This document shows positions 24,387-34,876 of a stretch of DNA of 64,000 nt, piece after piece. Source of the DNA: a virus; the IMG/VR virus record IMGVR_UViG_3300032092_000015, positions 31,303-95,302 of that record, one strand, 5' to 3'. Numbering within the stretch: position 1 is the stretch's first letter; each line of letters begins with the position of its first letter. The notes beneath the pieces were generated by a model. The model searched no databases. It was not told the DNA's origin and saw nothing but the letters and a program-made list of their open reading frames with translations. The position numbers and the translations under genes were made by a program.

Positions 24387-26711
24387 TTAGTAAGATGAAC
24401 CTCCAGAACCTCCAGAACTTCCACCGCCATAACCATAACTTATGCTACAATCTCCTCCACCATCTGTAATATCATAAGAGTAATCTGAACTTGCACAAGA
24501 AACAGACATTCTAGTTAATAATCCATTCGAAATAACAAAAGACCATGATTTAAAACAAGGGTTTAAAGAAACATAACCGCTTCCATATGTTCCATCGGTG
24601 CACCAGTTAATTGGAGCGTCATTACCCTGTACTGCTCCCGAGGCAACAACTCTAGCAGTTGAACTAGTTGACATTGTTGATAATGACGAAACAGTTGACC
24701 AAAAATGTACAGCGTTCATATCCGGTGTTACCGTAGAATTACACGCATTATATTGAGCAACTAAATTATAAGAACCAATACCGCCGCTCGTTATTAATTG
24801 ATCGTATGAAACATTATACCAACTTCCAGGGGCATTAGTAACGCCTGACATATTATACATTGAACTAAATGTACCGTTGTTATAATATCTATAAGACCAT
24901 CCTGATCCGCTATTCCATGCATACCATCCTGAACTAGCTCCACTAGTTAAGTTACTATTACTGTAAAGGTTTGCAGTAGTATTAAAATTTGAATTAGATG
25001 GAATATAGACAGTTTGATCAGTCCATGCTGAAGAACTACTACCTTGGAATCCACTTAATGATCTTTTAACAGATATTCCAGTGCCAGTTACATTTTGCAC
25101 CGCATCTCCTATTAGATAAAGCCAAGTATATAAATTATTAGTTGTTGGAAAACTACTATCCGTTAAAGTTAAAACTAATTGACCGGATTGATTAATTGAC
25201 GCCGATGTCTGCGTCACAGAAGCATCATAAGCTCCCCATCCTCCTTGAGCATTAGTCCATGGCACGTTTTGTGTACGTAATGCAACATTTGTTGTATTAT
25301 TAAATTGATAGCCTGAAGATGGAGTAAGTGTATATGTTATTGTAACACCACTTGCTCCGGGAGCTGCACTAGTTGTAAATGTTCCACTTCCACTAATAGT
25401 GTAATTAACACTAGAATCTAAACTAGAAGCTGTCTTTGATCTTAAAGCTATAAATGAATTAGTAACTCCAGCTACTCCACTATCTTGCCAGTACCACCCA
25501 TCCTCTCCTAAATAAACAACAAACACCAAATGTACTAAGTCATATGGCGTTGAATTAAGTGCTCCCGTTGGATAGATCGTCTGCGTTGTATTTGTTATTG
25601 TGTCGTCAAATGCGTATCCTGTCGTATAATCAGCAGTAAACTCAACGTTTGCTCCGCCTACAATTGCATATTTTGAATTTGTTACAGACGCAGCACCCTG
25701 TCCGGTTCCAGAAACAGCATCAATTGTATAATCAAATGAGCTTAGATCTGGGACTTGTATAGATGAACCTTGTCCGTTTGTCCAGTTTTTACCATTACAC
25801 AAATACCATCCTTTGTAATCTCCTTTGCCGCGACCATGTCTAACTTTTAAAACTTGTCCAGATCCACCTGACCAAGTTTCAGCATCTTTATAAAAATTAT
25901 TAGTATCATCAAATATACTAGTTAATATAGGAACAATTGTGCCAACTGGAACAACACCACCAATTTCATTGACTGATTTCCATGTTGTAGTACCTTGAAT
26001 ATCTGTTGCTACCAATATTTTTCCATCTGCTGGACTTCCACTATTAATCTTTACAGTATTTTGAAAAGTAGTTGCTTGAGAAAAAGCAGAGTTAACATTA
26101 ACATTAAAACCGCTATTTAATATTTCAACAAAATTATTAGTACCATCTGAAAACTCAAACCCATCAGCAAAAAATTGCCATTGAGTTGGATTTGCATTTG
26201 AAGTGTTCGCAAAACCCATTTCAAATTTAGTAGTTGTTCCGTCTTGAAATAATTTAAAACCAATTTTGTTATTATCTGAAGTAGTTACACCATCATCAGT
26301 TAATAATAAATTATATCCATATATTGCCTTTCTATTAATAAGAACAGAAGTTTCATCAAATACTGTGTCATATAAAGGATCTAACTTATCAATACCGAAC
26401 ATTACTGTCGGAGGATTAATTTCATTACCGTGTATTGGAACTAGAGTCTTGTTGCTTGCATTTATGTTAGCATTAATTTTCCAATAATTAGCAGCCGCAG
26501 CACCTTGAGGTCCTTGATTTCCTTGAGGTCCTATAACACCTTGATTTCCTTGTGGTCCAGTTAAACCATCTAAACCCTGCGGTCCAGTTGCGCCTTGTGC
26601 TCCGCTTGGACCACCACCATTTGCAACAATCTGATCAAAGTTATAATTTATTGTATCTAACTTTTGATTATCAGTTTGAGCGGATAATATAGGTTTTAAA
26701 TTTAGTGACAT
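24387..26711 (-). CDS. Collagen-like tail fibre with tail-collar domain
   Basis: 774 residues. The N-terminal INYNFDQIVANGGG attachment segment is followed by collagen-like G-x-y triplets (about 32-70, for example GPQGNQGVIGPQGNQGPQG). Around residues 255-340, VPVGTIVPIL and KGDYKGWYLCNGKNW match the phage tail-collar (tail knob) domain. The C-terminal half is a Ser/Thr/Tyr-rich beta region with segments such as ASSGWYAWNSG and YRYYNNGTF, ending in GGGSSGGSGGSSY. It should be a trimeric receptor-contacting fibre. It is a paralogue of the fibre at 27374. Confidence 0.85.
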   Translation of the reverse strand: MSLNLKPILSAQTDNQKLDTINYNFDQIVANGGGPSGAQGATGPQGLDGLTGPQGNQGVIGPQGNQGPQGAAAANYWKINANINASNKTLVPIHGNEINPPTVMFGIDKLDPLYDTVFDETSVLINRKAIYGYNLLLTDDGVTTSDNNKIGFKLFQDGTTTKFEMGFANTSNANPTQWQFFADGFEFSDGTNNFVEILNSGFNVNVNSAFSQATTFQNTVKINSGSPADGKILVATDIQGTTTWKSVNEIGGVVPVGTIVPILTSIFDDTNNFYKDAETWSGGSGQVLKVRHGRGKGDYKGWYLCNGKNWTNGQGSSIQVPDLSSFDYTIDAVSGTGQGAASVTNSKYAIVGGANVEFTADYTTGYAFDDTITNTTQTIYPTGALNSTPYDLVHLVFVVYLGEDGWYWQDSGVAGVTNSFIALRSKTASSLDSSVNYTISGSGTFTTSAAPGASGVTITYTLTPSSGYQFNNTTNVALRTQNVPWTNAQGGWGAYDASVTQTSASINQSGQLVLTLTDSSFPTTNNLYTWLYLIGDAVQNVTGTGISVKRSLSGFQGSSSSAWTDQTVYIPSNSNFNTTANLYSNSNLTSGASSGWYAWNSGSGWSYRYYNNGTFSSMYNMSGVTNAPGSWYNVSYDQLITSGGIGSYNLVAQYNACNSTVTPDMNAVHFWSTVSSLSTMSTSSTARVVASGAVQGNDAPINWCTDGTYGSGYVSLNPCFKSWSFVISNGLLTRMSVSCASSDYSYDITDGGGDCSISYGYGGGSSGGSGGSSY

Positions 26712-26744
26712 TATGGTCTAAATATTTTTATCTTTATATTTATC

Positions 26745-27371
26745 TTAGATTATTTTGTTGCTTTCTTCTGTTAAAGCCGAATAATCACCGTCTATTATTT
26801 GTTGTGCAGTCAAGTATCGATTCTTTACTCGATTCGAGTTCTCTCTTTTAAACCATTTTTTATCATTAATCGATTTTACTACAATATCCTTAAGCTTACA
26901 TTTAATCAAGTATTCTCCATATTGATTCTCTTCAGTTCTTAAATCATCGAGCCATACAACTTCTCCATTAATTATTTTCTTAACAAAACCAATTTTAATA
27001 TGATCAGAATCTAAATCTAATTCTAAATAATTATCTTTGTTAATATCTATGTCTAGTGTTTTATAAGTTGGAATTGAAGACCAATTTACATCAATCAATA
27101 AATTATTATCATCTCCAATTTTTTGAATAATTAAAAAATCATTCTCTATTTCATTAGGATCTGGTACACTATTAGAAGAAATATTAATATCCAAATCCCA
27201 CGTGTGATAAAGATTTTTATACATTACTCCGCCATATATTGTAAATTCGTATTTGTTTAAAATATTGGTTTCGCTTAAAACTTGATTAAAGAATGATAAT
27301 ATTGATCTTATGTTAGGTCTATTCCAATGCTTGGTGGTTTCAAATTTTCCGGCTTTGTAAAAGAATTCCAT
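26745..27371 (-). CDS. Unknown protein between the two fibres
   Basis: 208 residues, acidic and soluble. The segment FTIYGGVMYKNLYHTWDLDINI looks like the G-G...D-x-D region of minimal nucleotidyltransferases, but the second catalytic region is not clear, so this is only a hint. The C-terminal part KRENSNRVKNRYLTAQQIIDG is basic. It lies 2 bases after the Hint-domain fibre and 33 bases before the second fibre, so it may assist assembly or modify a fibre; that is inference from position. Confidence 0.5.
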   Translation of the reverse strand: MEFFYKAGKFETTKHWNRPNIRSILSFFNQVLSETNILNKYEFTIYGGVMYKNLYHTWDLDINISSNSVPDPNEIENDFLIIQKIGDDNNLLIDVNWSSIPTYKTLDIDINKDNYLELDLDSDHIKIGFVKKIINGEVVWLDDLRTEENQYGEYLIKCKLKDIVVKSINDKKWFKRENSNRVKNRYLTAQQIIDGDYSALTEESNKII

Positions 27372-27373
27372 AT

Positions 27374-30073
27374 CTATAATAATCTTTGAATCTCTTTATT
27401 ATGTGTTACTATTCCATTTGCAACAAATAAATCATTATCTTCAACATCCACTCTATAAACAATAAAGCTACCTGACATTTTAATAATGTTAAAGATTTGA
27501 ATTTCATTACCATCTTTATCTAATAAAAAGTCTCCTTCAGTTAGTTTATAGGTTTGACCAACTTTCCATAGACCTTCATGTTTATATAAATGTAGGTGAT
27601 CTTCTGATGCAAATAGTTTACCGTCATTGATCGAATAAACAGTATTTATATTAACTGATGCAATAGATTTAACAACAACAGTGTCTTTTGAAATATCTGC
27701 TGTCTTAGAACTCCATTCATAAACCGAAGGATAATCTTTAATCGGCATACCTTCGAATTTTAAACTATATAAGACGTCATTAATTTTTAAATCTTGTATA
27801 AATTTATTAGAACCATCGGCCATCAATATTTTAGTTCCATATAATAAACAAGGTCCAGTATTTCCTGTGCCTGGCCCTGTTGAAAAACAAGATACTACGG
27901 ATCCTAATGCTCCTGTAAATGAATTAGTTCCTTGTCTAGAATTAGTTCCGTTTATATCACTATAATATCTTCCTGATTGAGCAAATGTTAATGGAGATTC
28001 TCCATCTGAACTAGTAGATTCAAACATCGTAGATATTGTGGTAAATGAAAGAAATCCAGAGCTAGAACTCTGATAATATCCTTCAGTAAAATAATTACCA
28101 TTACATGCACCAGAAGCATTATTGTCCCAAGATAGTCCAGATAAATATCTAACATAATCTAATGTAGGAGCAGCTCCTTCAAATGATGTTCCATCCCAAT
28201 ATCTTCTAACACCAGAATCTCTATACCATCCAGCCGAAGCAAATGTAGTTCCAGTTGAATTTGTATAAATTGCACTACTATTACTTAATGAAGTACCATT
28301 AACATAGTAAGTTGATTTTGATAATCCAGAAAAAGATCCATTTAAAGAACTACTATTTACCGCAATATTGTAAGCAAGTTGCAATGAATTATTAGATGGA
28401 CAAGATTCTCTAGTTGTAAAGGCTGAACCCGTCCAATATCTTACAATTCCAAATTTTTCATAATACCCACTGGTTGCGTATGCTGTTCCAGTGCTATTAT
28501 ACAATTTATATCCGGTCGTACTCCAGTTGTTAGTTTCAGTCCAAGACGCAACAAAATCAGTTTTATAAGAGGTTTCAGATGCTTCGCATGCTTGTCCTGC
28601 TGCATAGAAACCATATCCTGCTGTAATATCATTAAGAGATAATGAAGATCCTTCTGTATTCCACTGCATATCATCTTCTCCTAAATAAACAACATATACC
28701 AATCCTTTGCCCAGTCCCATTTTTAATTCTAAACCGCTATTAACAAGATCACCTGTGTACGGATTTAATAAATTTGCATCTCCACTATAAAATTCATTTA
28801 CGCCGTCAACATAAGATTCTAAAACATCAGTCCCACTTGTACCATTACTAAAAGTATATGCGCTGCCTGAAAGAGCAGCAACGAATTTTAAAACAGCGCT
28901 AGATAAAAACTGCCTGTTGTTTGTTGTTTGTACAAGTTGAGCAATTTGATTTGCTTGTCCCAGACCTGGTGAAAATGGATAATCAACTGTTAAATCAAAA
29001 CTACATAAATTTGGAACATCATAAGATAAGGCTCCTTTATACCAAGTTCTGCCATGACATAAATACCAACCTTTAAATTTACCTTTTCCTTTTCCATAAG
29101 TAAACGTAAAAGTTGGAACAGTGCCTCCGCTACCAGTAACGGCAGCTTGTTGCGATATTGTTAATGTTCCGGAAACAGAAGTATCTACTAAATCAAAATT
29201 TTGTGTGTTAAATTCAGCATCAATTGCAATAATCGATCCAATTGGAAAACCACCAATAACATCTTTAGGATCTCCCCATCTAACTCGACCAACATTACTT
29301 GAATCGGTGTATGCTACATATCCTGGATTCGGAGAATCATTTTGAAATCTATTGACGCCATTTAAAGATACTCCTGAATTAAATATTGAAGTTCTATTAA
29401 CAGTCACTCCATTTGAATCTAACTTAAACATTGGAGTATCGTTGACATTTCTTGTTTTAAATAAAACTTCTGAACCAATTGCATTAGATGTTTTTAGAAT
29501 AAATTCCTTAGCATTATTAATATGTTCAAAGCCAAATTCAAATTTAGAATGACTAGTATCGTAAAATAAATTACCAAAAACCTGTTTTCTAGAAGATAAG
29601 TCTGTATTAGATCCATCTATTTCTGAAGAAATAAAAACAAAGTTATTTTGTAATGCATCATTAGTATGAAACGTTTTTACTGAAGTTGTATTTCCAGCAG
29701 TGCTAACTAAACTATAACCGGTTGCAGTATTATCTAATCCTAAAATGATGTTACTTGGATTATCAACAGATTGAGGTATTTTTAAAGTAATATTATTAGT
29801 ACCGATATTTGCTAACCAATTAGTTTCTCCTAAAGGACCTTGAGTTCCTTGAATTCCTTTTGGACCTTGTCTGCCAATAGGACCCTGATTTCCAGTTACA
29901 CCATCCGGACCAATACCGCCAGCCCATCCTTGAGGACCTAATGGACCTCCTCCTATTGTTTCAATCTGATCAAAATTCCAATTTAATTTTTCAATCTTTT
30001 TTGAAGACCACCAAGTGTTTGGATTATTTGGATCCAGATCCGATCTGAATATTTCTTTAATATCTAACGGCAT
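27374..30073 (-). CDS. Collagen-like tail fibre with C-terminal Hint (intein-like) domain
   Basis: 899 residues. The N-terminal NWNFDQIETIGGG matches the second fibre. G-x-y triplets cover about 42-82. A tail-collar domain with FPIGSIIAI and GKFKGWYLCHGRTW spans about 275-350. Residues 515-720 contain repeated modules of the type 'A-(S/T)-(A/S)-G-(W/Y)-Y ... R-Y-W-(T/D)-G' (for example ASAGWYRDSGVRRYWDG). Residues 742-892 form a Hint domain: Cys742 in GPCLLYGTKILMADG, a block-B-like SEDHLHLY, and a C-terminal YRVDVEDNDLF...NGIVTHN. The residue after the final Asn is Lys, and only 7 residues remain, so ordinary splicing is unlikely; cleavage or cross-linking of the fibre tip is more plausible. 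Confidence 0.85.
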   Translation of the reverse strand: MPLDIKEIFRSDLDPNNPNTWWSSKKIEKLNWNFDQIETIGGGPLGPQGWAGGIGPDGVTGNQGPIGRQGPKGIQGTQGPLGETNWLANIGTNNITLKIPQSVDNPSNIILGLDNTATGYSLVSTAGNTTSVKTFHTNDALQNNFVFISSEIDGSNTDLSSRKQVFGNLFYDTSHSKFEFGFEHINNAKEFILKTSNAIGSEVLFKTRNVNDTPMFKLDSNGVTVNRTSIFNSGVSLNGVNRFQNDSPNPGYVAYTDSSNVGRVRWGDPKDVIGGFPIGSIIAIDAEFNTQNFDLVDTSVSGTLTISQQAAVTGSGGTVPTFTFTYGKGKGKFKGWYLCHGRTWYKGALSYDVPNLCSFDLTVDYPFSPGLGQANQIAQLVQTTNNRQFLSSAVLKFVAALSGSAYTFSNGTSGTDVLESYVDGVNEFYSGDANLLNPYTGDLVNSGLELKMGLGKGLVYVVYLGEDDMQWNTEGSSLSLNDITAGYGFYAAGQACEASETSYKTDFVASWTETNNWSTTGYKLYNSTGTAYATSGYYEKFGIVRYWTGSAFTTRESCPSNNSLQLAYNIAVNSSSLNGSFSGLSKSTYYVNGTSLSNSSAIYTNSTGTTFASAGWYRDSGVRRYWDGTSFEGAAPTLDYVRYLSGLSWDNNASGACNGNYFTEGYYQSSSSGFLSFTTISTMFESTSSDGESPLTFAQSGRYYSDINGTNSRQGTNSFTGALGSVVSCFSTGPGTGNTGPCLLYGTKILMADGSNKFIQDLKINDVLYSLKFEGMPIKDYPSVYEWSSKTADISKDTVVVKSIASVNINTVYSINDGKLFASEDHLHLYKHEGLWKVGQTYKLTEGDFLLDKDGNEIQIFNIIKMSGSFIVYRVDVEDNDLFVANGIVTHNKEIQRLL
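27398..27850 (-). other. Hint/intein-like autoprocessing domain in the fibre
   Basis: Codons for residues 742-892 of the fibre. The domain starts with Cys (TGT at 27850-27848) and ends in His-Asn, the two residues that do N-S shift and Asn cyclisation in inteins and bacterial intein-like domains. No homing-endonuclease insert is present. Confidence 0.8.
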
Positions 30074-30077
30074 CTAT

Positions 30078-33000
30078 TTAAGCAAATATTTTGATAGCTG
30101 GTATAAAATTGTAACGATATCCCGGCCTTTTATTATATATTAATCTAAATCCAAGTCGATCTTCGGTAAAAGTCTTATATGTAAAGTTAGACTGTTTAAC
30201 AAAAATAGATTGATCTATTTCAGAAACATCCGATATTGAAGTAAATCCAGTCTGAATATCTTTGCCTTCTCTAGCATACAGATCAACTGAACCAATAATA
30301 AATCTAGGAACAATATTCAATTCAACATATCTAGATAAGTCATCCTCTATTGTTGTAATATCACCATAAGACTTAGATGGGTCGACATATTTATTAAACT
30401 TAGATTTAACACCATTTTCAATAAGTTCGTCTAGTACGGCATATTTTAAATAAACATCAATATAAACTTTTTCTTCATTTTCAAAGAATCCAATTGAAGA
30501 ATCTTTAGATGCTTTAATAGCAAAAGAATCTAATTCATCTAATGAGTTAACTTGAACAACATTAAACCTAGATAATGTGTATTCATCAGAAACTTTCATA
30601 ACAGTAGAAGCCATAAATGAACTTTTTTCTGAAGGATTTATAGTACCAAATGCGTTCTCATACTTACTATTTAATAAAGATTTTATATAGTAATCATCCT
30701 CATATTTAGATTTTAAAATATTTAAATTTCTTTTGTCAATAGCAATTTCACCAATTTTTGGATATATTGGTAATTTATCAGAAGTTACTGAAAGTTTTAA
30801 TACTGCATCCGCAGATTCTGTATTAACTTTATGATAATAATAATTTGGAATATATCCAATTGTATTAGCTCCTGTTAAAGAATACGCAGTTCCAAAAACA
30901 ACTCCAATATTATTATATTTGTTGTATAGTATTGACTGTTTAGTTTTAATAGGTTGACCGGAATTATTTAAATCATAGTACATATTAGAAGGATAAATCT
31001 CTTCAAAGAAAAGAACATCATTGAATTTAGGTAAATAATCACCATTCATTCGTTTCATTGCAATGAAATACTCATCACTTCTTTTTATAATATTTTTACC
31101 AATTTCTTCTGCTGTAACTTTATATGATTTTGGTTTATCGCTATCAACTTCAGTAGAAAGAGATGATAATTTTATAAACTCAATACCATCTTCAACTTCT
31201 AAAACATATTCATTGTTAGTCACTGTACCGTCATCTTTTATAGTAGTATAAGTTACTTGAGATGGATTATTATTTAAAAGATCTGAAAATCTTTTAGCAT
31301 TCAATGATTCAAAAACTTCGATCATTACACCGATTCCACCCTTGTAGTATTTGTAAGATAATGATTGTTCTAATGTAGAAGAAATAGAACCAACTGTTAA
31401 CCATTGATTTCCAGCTTCCAAATCACCATTTACTCCATCCCAATCTCTAGGCCATCCTTTTACAATAATAGCGTCATCACCCACAACTCGATCTACTTTT
31501 AAAACCTTAGTAGAATTACCAACGTTAACAATTAAATAAGAATATTGACCGTCAACTTGATTTAATTGCGTTAAGAATCTTGGAGATTTTCCATTAGCAC
31601 CAACAATACCTTTAAGATAAGTTAATCCAGAATTTTGACCTCCAAAATTTAACCAATTTGCTCCATTCAAGTCTAGACCTCCATCAATAATTGTATCAAC
31701 TGGAAGACCATTACTTACACTTAGTGCATTTTCAATTTCATAAAATACTTTTCTAGGAAAAGACCTAACTAAATTATTTTGAAGAACTAAATTAACATAA
31801 ATGCATATAAATTTAAATTTATCATTCTTAATAACTTCAATAGTTTTCGTAGTACTATCAGTATCGTTGTTTGAAACTGATACGTTAACAACAAATCCAA
31901 ATTTATAACCATTAACCTCTCCAGTTTGTATAAATTCCTTAGGAGTTGACAAACTAGTTTCTTTTCTATTTTTAAAATTATATCTTAATCCTCTAAATAA
32001 AGTAGAAGGATATTGACTTGCATTTCCATTAGAAAATCTAGAATATCTAACCTCTCTCTTGTTTTTAACGTATGTTGACGTAGGAACACCATTCGAATCT
32101 ATATTTCTATTAATAATATCTCCTATTGCAAAATCTAGTAATGGATCAATTGGACTACCAATTGTTGATAGTTTATTAGATCCAGCTGCAGAAGAAGCAA
32201 TAGCATTAAAGATAACTGGATTTGATCCAGCTCTAATAATCTGTGTATTTGCGGGTATTGAAAGAGCGACGCTAGAAATCGGACCATTAAATGTGTATAT
32301 TGTTTGAGTCACGTTTCCTGGAAGACTAACTTTAGTAATATCTTGTAAAATAATAAAATCACTAAGAAGACCGTTCCATATCATATACTTATCAAAATAA
32401 TTATATGATGTTGATTTTAAATCAGCAACTGAGAGATTACGTCCAATGCCAAGATCTATATAGCTTTTATTTTTATAAAGATTGTCAATATCCGCCTGTA
32501 AAAATAAAGGCATTTTATTAATATGGAAATGTTCCATATTAAGTAGATCGGATCTTCTAGTATCACCACTTAAGCTAGGTGATAGATTATTAGTTCCAAA
32601 TGATTCATTAACAGATAAGTGGTATGGCTTCATCCTAGCATTAAATCCGTCCTTAAATACAAACTTATTAATGCTTGGGACAACTCTACTTAAAATAGCA
32701 GTATCTTTAATTTCATTTTCATTTAATCTGTTATATTCAGAAGAAACAGTTTCTCCAAAAATTTCAACAGCGCCATCTTCATCTAAACCTACAACAGAAG
32801 CCTGTTTATTAATAACCTCTTCTTTGGTTATAGGAACTAAGTTAGAATAGTATTTACTTGGTTCGATTAAGAAATCTGGACCACAGCTTAAATCATATTT
32901 ATTGTATTGTCTAGAAGTTAATGATGTTTCTAAAGCTAATTCATTTAATTCAGAATTTGAAGTATCGTAGAAATCAAAATCAAAATCTTTAATATCTAAT

Positions 33001-34874
33001 ATTTGAAATCTACCATATTTTGTTTTATATGATCGGTATACATTTAAATTCTTGGTCTTTGGTAGTTGTATTTCTTTATCAAAGACAATTCTCCAATATC
33101 CAACTTTAATAGGATCTTCTATAATTTGTTTAACTTTAACAAATCTATCTCCAATAGCAGATCTAACCAAATCTCCAACCTGGATATTTCCTTTATTTTC
33201 AGATTTAATAATAACAGCCTGATCTTTAATTGATCCACCAACCGGATAGTAAATATCCCAGTTTGAAATTATTCCATTCGTTAAATTGGTTGGGGTCTCT
33301 AAATATCCAGTATGTACATTAATAAAATCAATAATATTTGCAGTTCTAATACCAAACAAAGTCATTTTTCTATTAGATCCAACTCCATAATCTTCTATAA
33401 CAATCGAAGTTCCGCTATATGTTACTTTAAATCCATACTCAGATTGCAATAAACAACCAGCTAAAGATCTTGCTATTTGCTCTAAAGTTCCATTAATAGA
33501 GAATTTGTTTGATGTAAATGTTCCGGCCGCAAGGCTATTTTCAGCAGCTATAACAAATGGCGTAATATTAAAAGAATTAGCAGACAATTCAGAAAAAGGA
33601 ACAATAAATATTTTATCACCATTTAACGGAGCCTGTACAATTTCTATCTTTAGAAAATCTTTTAGATTAATTGAAAAATCTTCTAGTTGAATTGTATCAA
33701 CTAAAATGTTTCCAAGGAATTCAGACTCGGGTTGCTTATTTAGAGAAACCGGTAAAAAATCATTTTCTGTAAAAAGTTCATTATTTCTAATGTGATAAAA
33801 GTCACCATCCTTAGATTGAATCCAATTTAAAGATGGAATTCTTAATTCAGAAAACTTAGGAAGCATATCATTATTAGTTAATGTTGTTCCAGTTAAATTA
33901 AAATAGGTACGTTCTGAATCTTTAGTAACAAATACACCTTCTTTATTTTCGTTGTTAATAATTCTATCAACATCAAATTCACCTTCTTCGTGAGGAATTA
34001 CATAAACTCCAAAGTATCTGTAAATATCGTAATTATCGGCATAAGTATCATCAAACAAGAATTCTAAGTTAATTAAATTTGCGCAAGCAACCTCATTTCT
34101 TTTAAATCCATTTGAAAATAACTCATTATTAAAAATTTCTAAGTTATCATATTGAATAAAATCTTCATGTAAACTTTCTTTCTTTTCAACAAAACCTCCT
34201 TTTACAACATCAATACCTCTAAATACTGTAAATTGGCCAGATCCGAAGTTTTGCGAAATTGGAGAAACCGGAAATCTTTGATCAGATATATGATTTCTTA
34301 AATATCTACCTATTCCAGATTTTTCAGTTAAATCAAAAGATTTTACAATTGTTGCATTCTTTAATAGTTCTAAAACTCTAGAGTTTTGACCAGCTATAGA
34401 ATCTCCAAAATTAGAAGAATACGTTGTTCCTTTAATTCTATAAATTACAAACTGGGAAGGAAGTTTTCTGTCTAACCAAAGTGGAGCAAAGAATTTATAT
34501 TGTTCTTTGTATATTTTATTTTGAATAAAAGAGGCACCATAGCTATATTGCATTTCATATTGATTAGAATAATCAGTATATACGGTGTAGTCAGATGCTG
34601 TTCTAGCAGGCCTGTATTTAATATCGTTTGGTAAATTACCAAAGAATTTAGCAATGTCGTAAGAATACGACCCAGTTTCTGAGTTGATAGGATATTTGCG
34701 ATATGTGCTCTTCGCAAGTTCTTGGTCTGCAATAAATGCATCCATAAAGATATTACCAGAGCTATCAACAACTAATTTAGCATTAGTTGAAAGAGCTGGG
34801 TTTGTTCTTAGTAGACCAAATGAAAAATCATCAACGTTATTATTAACGTGATCTAAGTTTAGTTGAATTGCCAT
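30078..34874 (-). CDS. Giant virion structural protein, probable baseplate or fibre component
   Basis: 1598 residues, the largest gene here. It is Asn/Ser/Tyr/Ile-rich, beta-dominated and low in Cys, with no domain that I recognise. The N-terminus MAIQLNLDHVNNNVDDFSFGLLRTNP and the C-terminus NKRPGYRYNFIPAIKIFA look well formed, and no frameshift is apparent. It is the last gene before the Hint-domain fibre (4-base gap), so it may be the part that the fibres attach to. A promoter-like motif inside a 14-bp inverted repeat precedes it. Confidence 0.65.
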   Translation of the reverse strand: MAIQLNLDHVNNNVDDFSFGLLRTNPALSTNAKLVVDSSGNIFMDAFIADQELAKSTYRKYPINSETGSYSYDIAKFFGNLPNDIKYRPARTASDYTVYTDYSNQYEMQYSYGASFIQNKIYKEQYKFFAPLWLDRKLPSQFVIYRIKGTTYSSNFGDSIAGQNSRVLELLKNATIVKSFDLTEKSGIGRYLRNHISDQRFPVSPISQNFGSGQFTVFRGIDVVKGGFVEKKESLHEDFIQYDNLEIFNNELFSNGFKRNEVACANLINLEFLFDDTYADNYDIYRYFGVYVIPHEEGEFDVDRIINNENKEGVFVTKDSERTYFNLTGTTLTNNDMLPKFSELRIPSLNWIQSKDGDFYHIRNNELFTENDFLPVSLNKQPESEFLGNILVDTIQLEDFSINLKDFLKIEIVQAPLNGDKIFIVPFSELSANSFNITPFVIAAENSLAAGTFTSNKFSINGTLEQIARSLAGCLLQSEYGFKVTYSGTSIVIEDYGVGSNRKMTLFGIRTANIIDFINVHTGYLETPTNLTNGIISNWDIYYPVGGSIKDQAVIIKSENKGNIQVGDLVRSAIGDRFVKVKQIIEDPIKVGYWRIVFDKEIQLPKTKNLNVYRSYKTKYGRFQILDIKDFDFDFYDTSNSELNELALETSLTSRQYNKYDLSCGPDFLIEPSKYYSNLVPITKEEVINKQASVVGLDEDGAVEIFGETVSSEYNRLNENEIKDTAILSRVVPSINKFVFKDGFNARMKPYHLSVNESFGTNNLSPSLSGDTRRSDLLNMEHFHINKMPLFLQADIDNLYKNKSYIDLGIGRNLSVADLKSTSYNYFDKYMIWNGLLSDFIILQDITKVSLPGNVTQTIYTFNGPISSVALSIPANTQIIRAGSNPVIFNAIASSAAGSNKLSTIGSPIDPLLDFAIGDIINRNIDSNGVPTSTYVKNKREVRYSRFSNGNASQYPSTLFRGLRYNFKNRKETSLSTPKEFIQTGEVNGYKFGFVVNVSVSNNDTDSTTKTIEVIKNDKFKFICIYVNLVLQNNLVRSFPRKVFYEIENALSVSNGLPVDTIIDGGLDLNGANWLNFGGQNSGLTYLKGIVGANGKSPRFLTQLNQVDGQYSYLIVNVGNSTKVLKVDRVVGDDAIIVKGWPRDWDGVNGDLEAGNQWLTVGSISSTLEQSLSYKYYKGGIGVMIEVFESLNAKRFSDLLNNNPSQVTYTTIKDDGTVTNNEYVLEVEDGIEFIKLSSLSTEVDSDKPKSYKVTAEEIGKNIIKRSDEYFIAMKRMNGDYLPKFNDVLFFEEIYPSNMYYDLNNSGQPIKTKQSILYNKYNNIGVVFGTAYSLTGANTIGYIPNYYYHKVNTESADAVLKLSVTSDKLPIYPKIGEIAIDKRNLNILKSKYEDDYYIKSLLNSKYENAFGTINPSEKSSFMASTVMKVSDEYTLSRFNVVQVNSLDELDSFAIKASKDSSIGFFENEEKVYIDVYLKYAVLDELIENGVKSKFNKYVDPSKSYGDITTIEDDLSRYVELNIVPRFIIGSVDLYAREGKDIQTGFTSISDVSEIDQSIFVKQSNFTYKTFTEDRLGFRLIYNKRPGYRYNFIPAIKIFA

Positions 34875-34876
34875 TG

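Noticed and set aside
27398-27850. Self-splicing intein in the fibre
   Set aside because: The residue after His-Asn is Lys rather than Cys, Ser or Thr, and only seven residues follow, so a ligated product would make little sense. A non-splicing Hint domain fits better.
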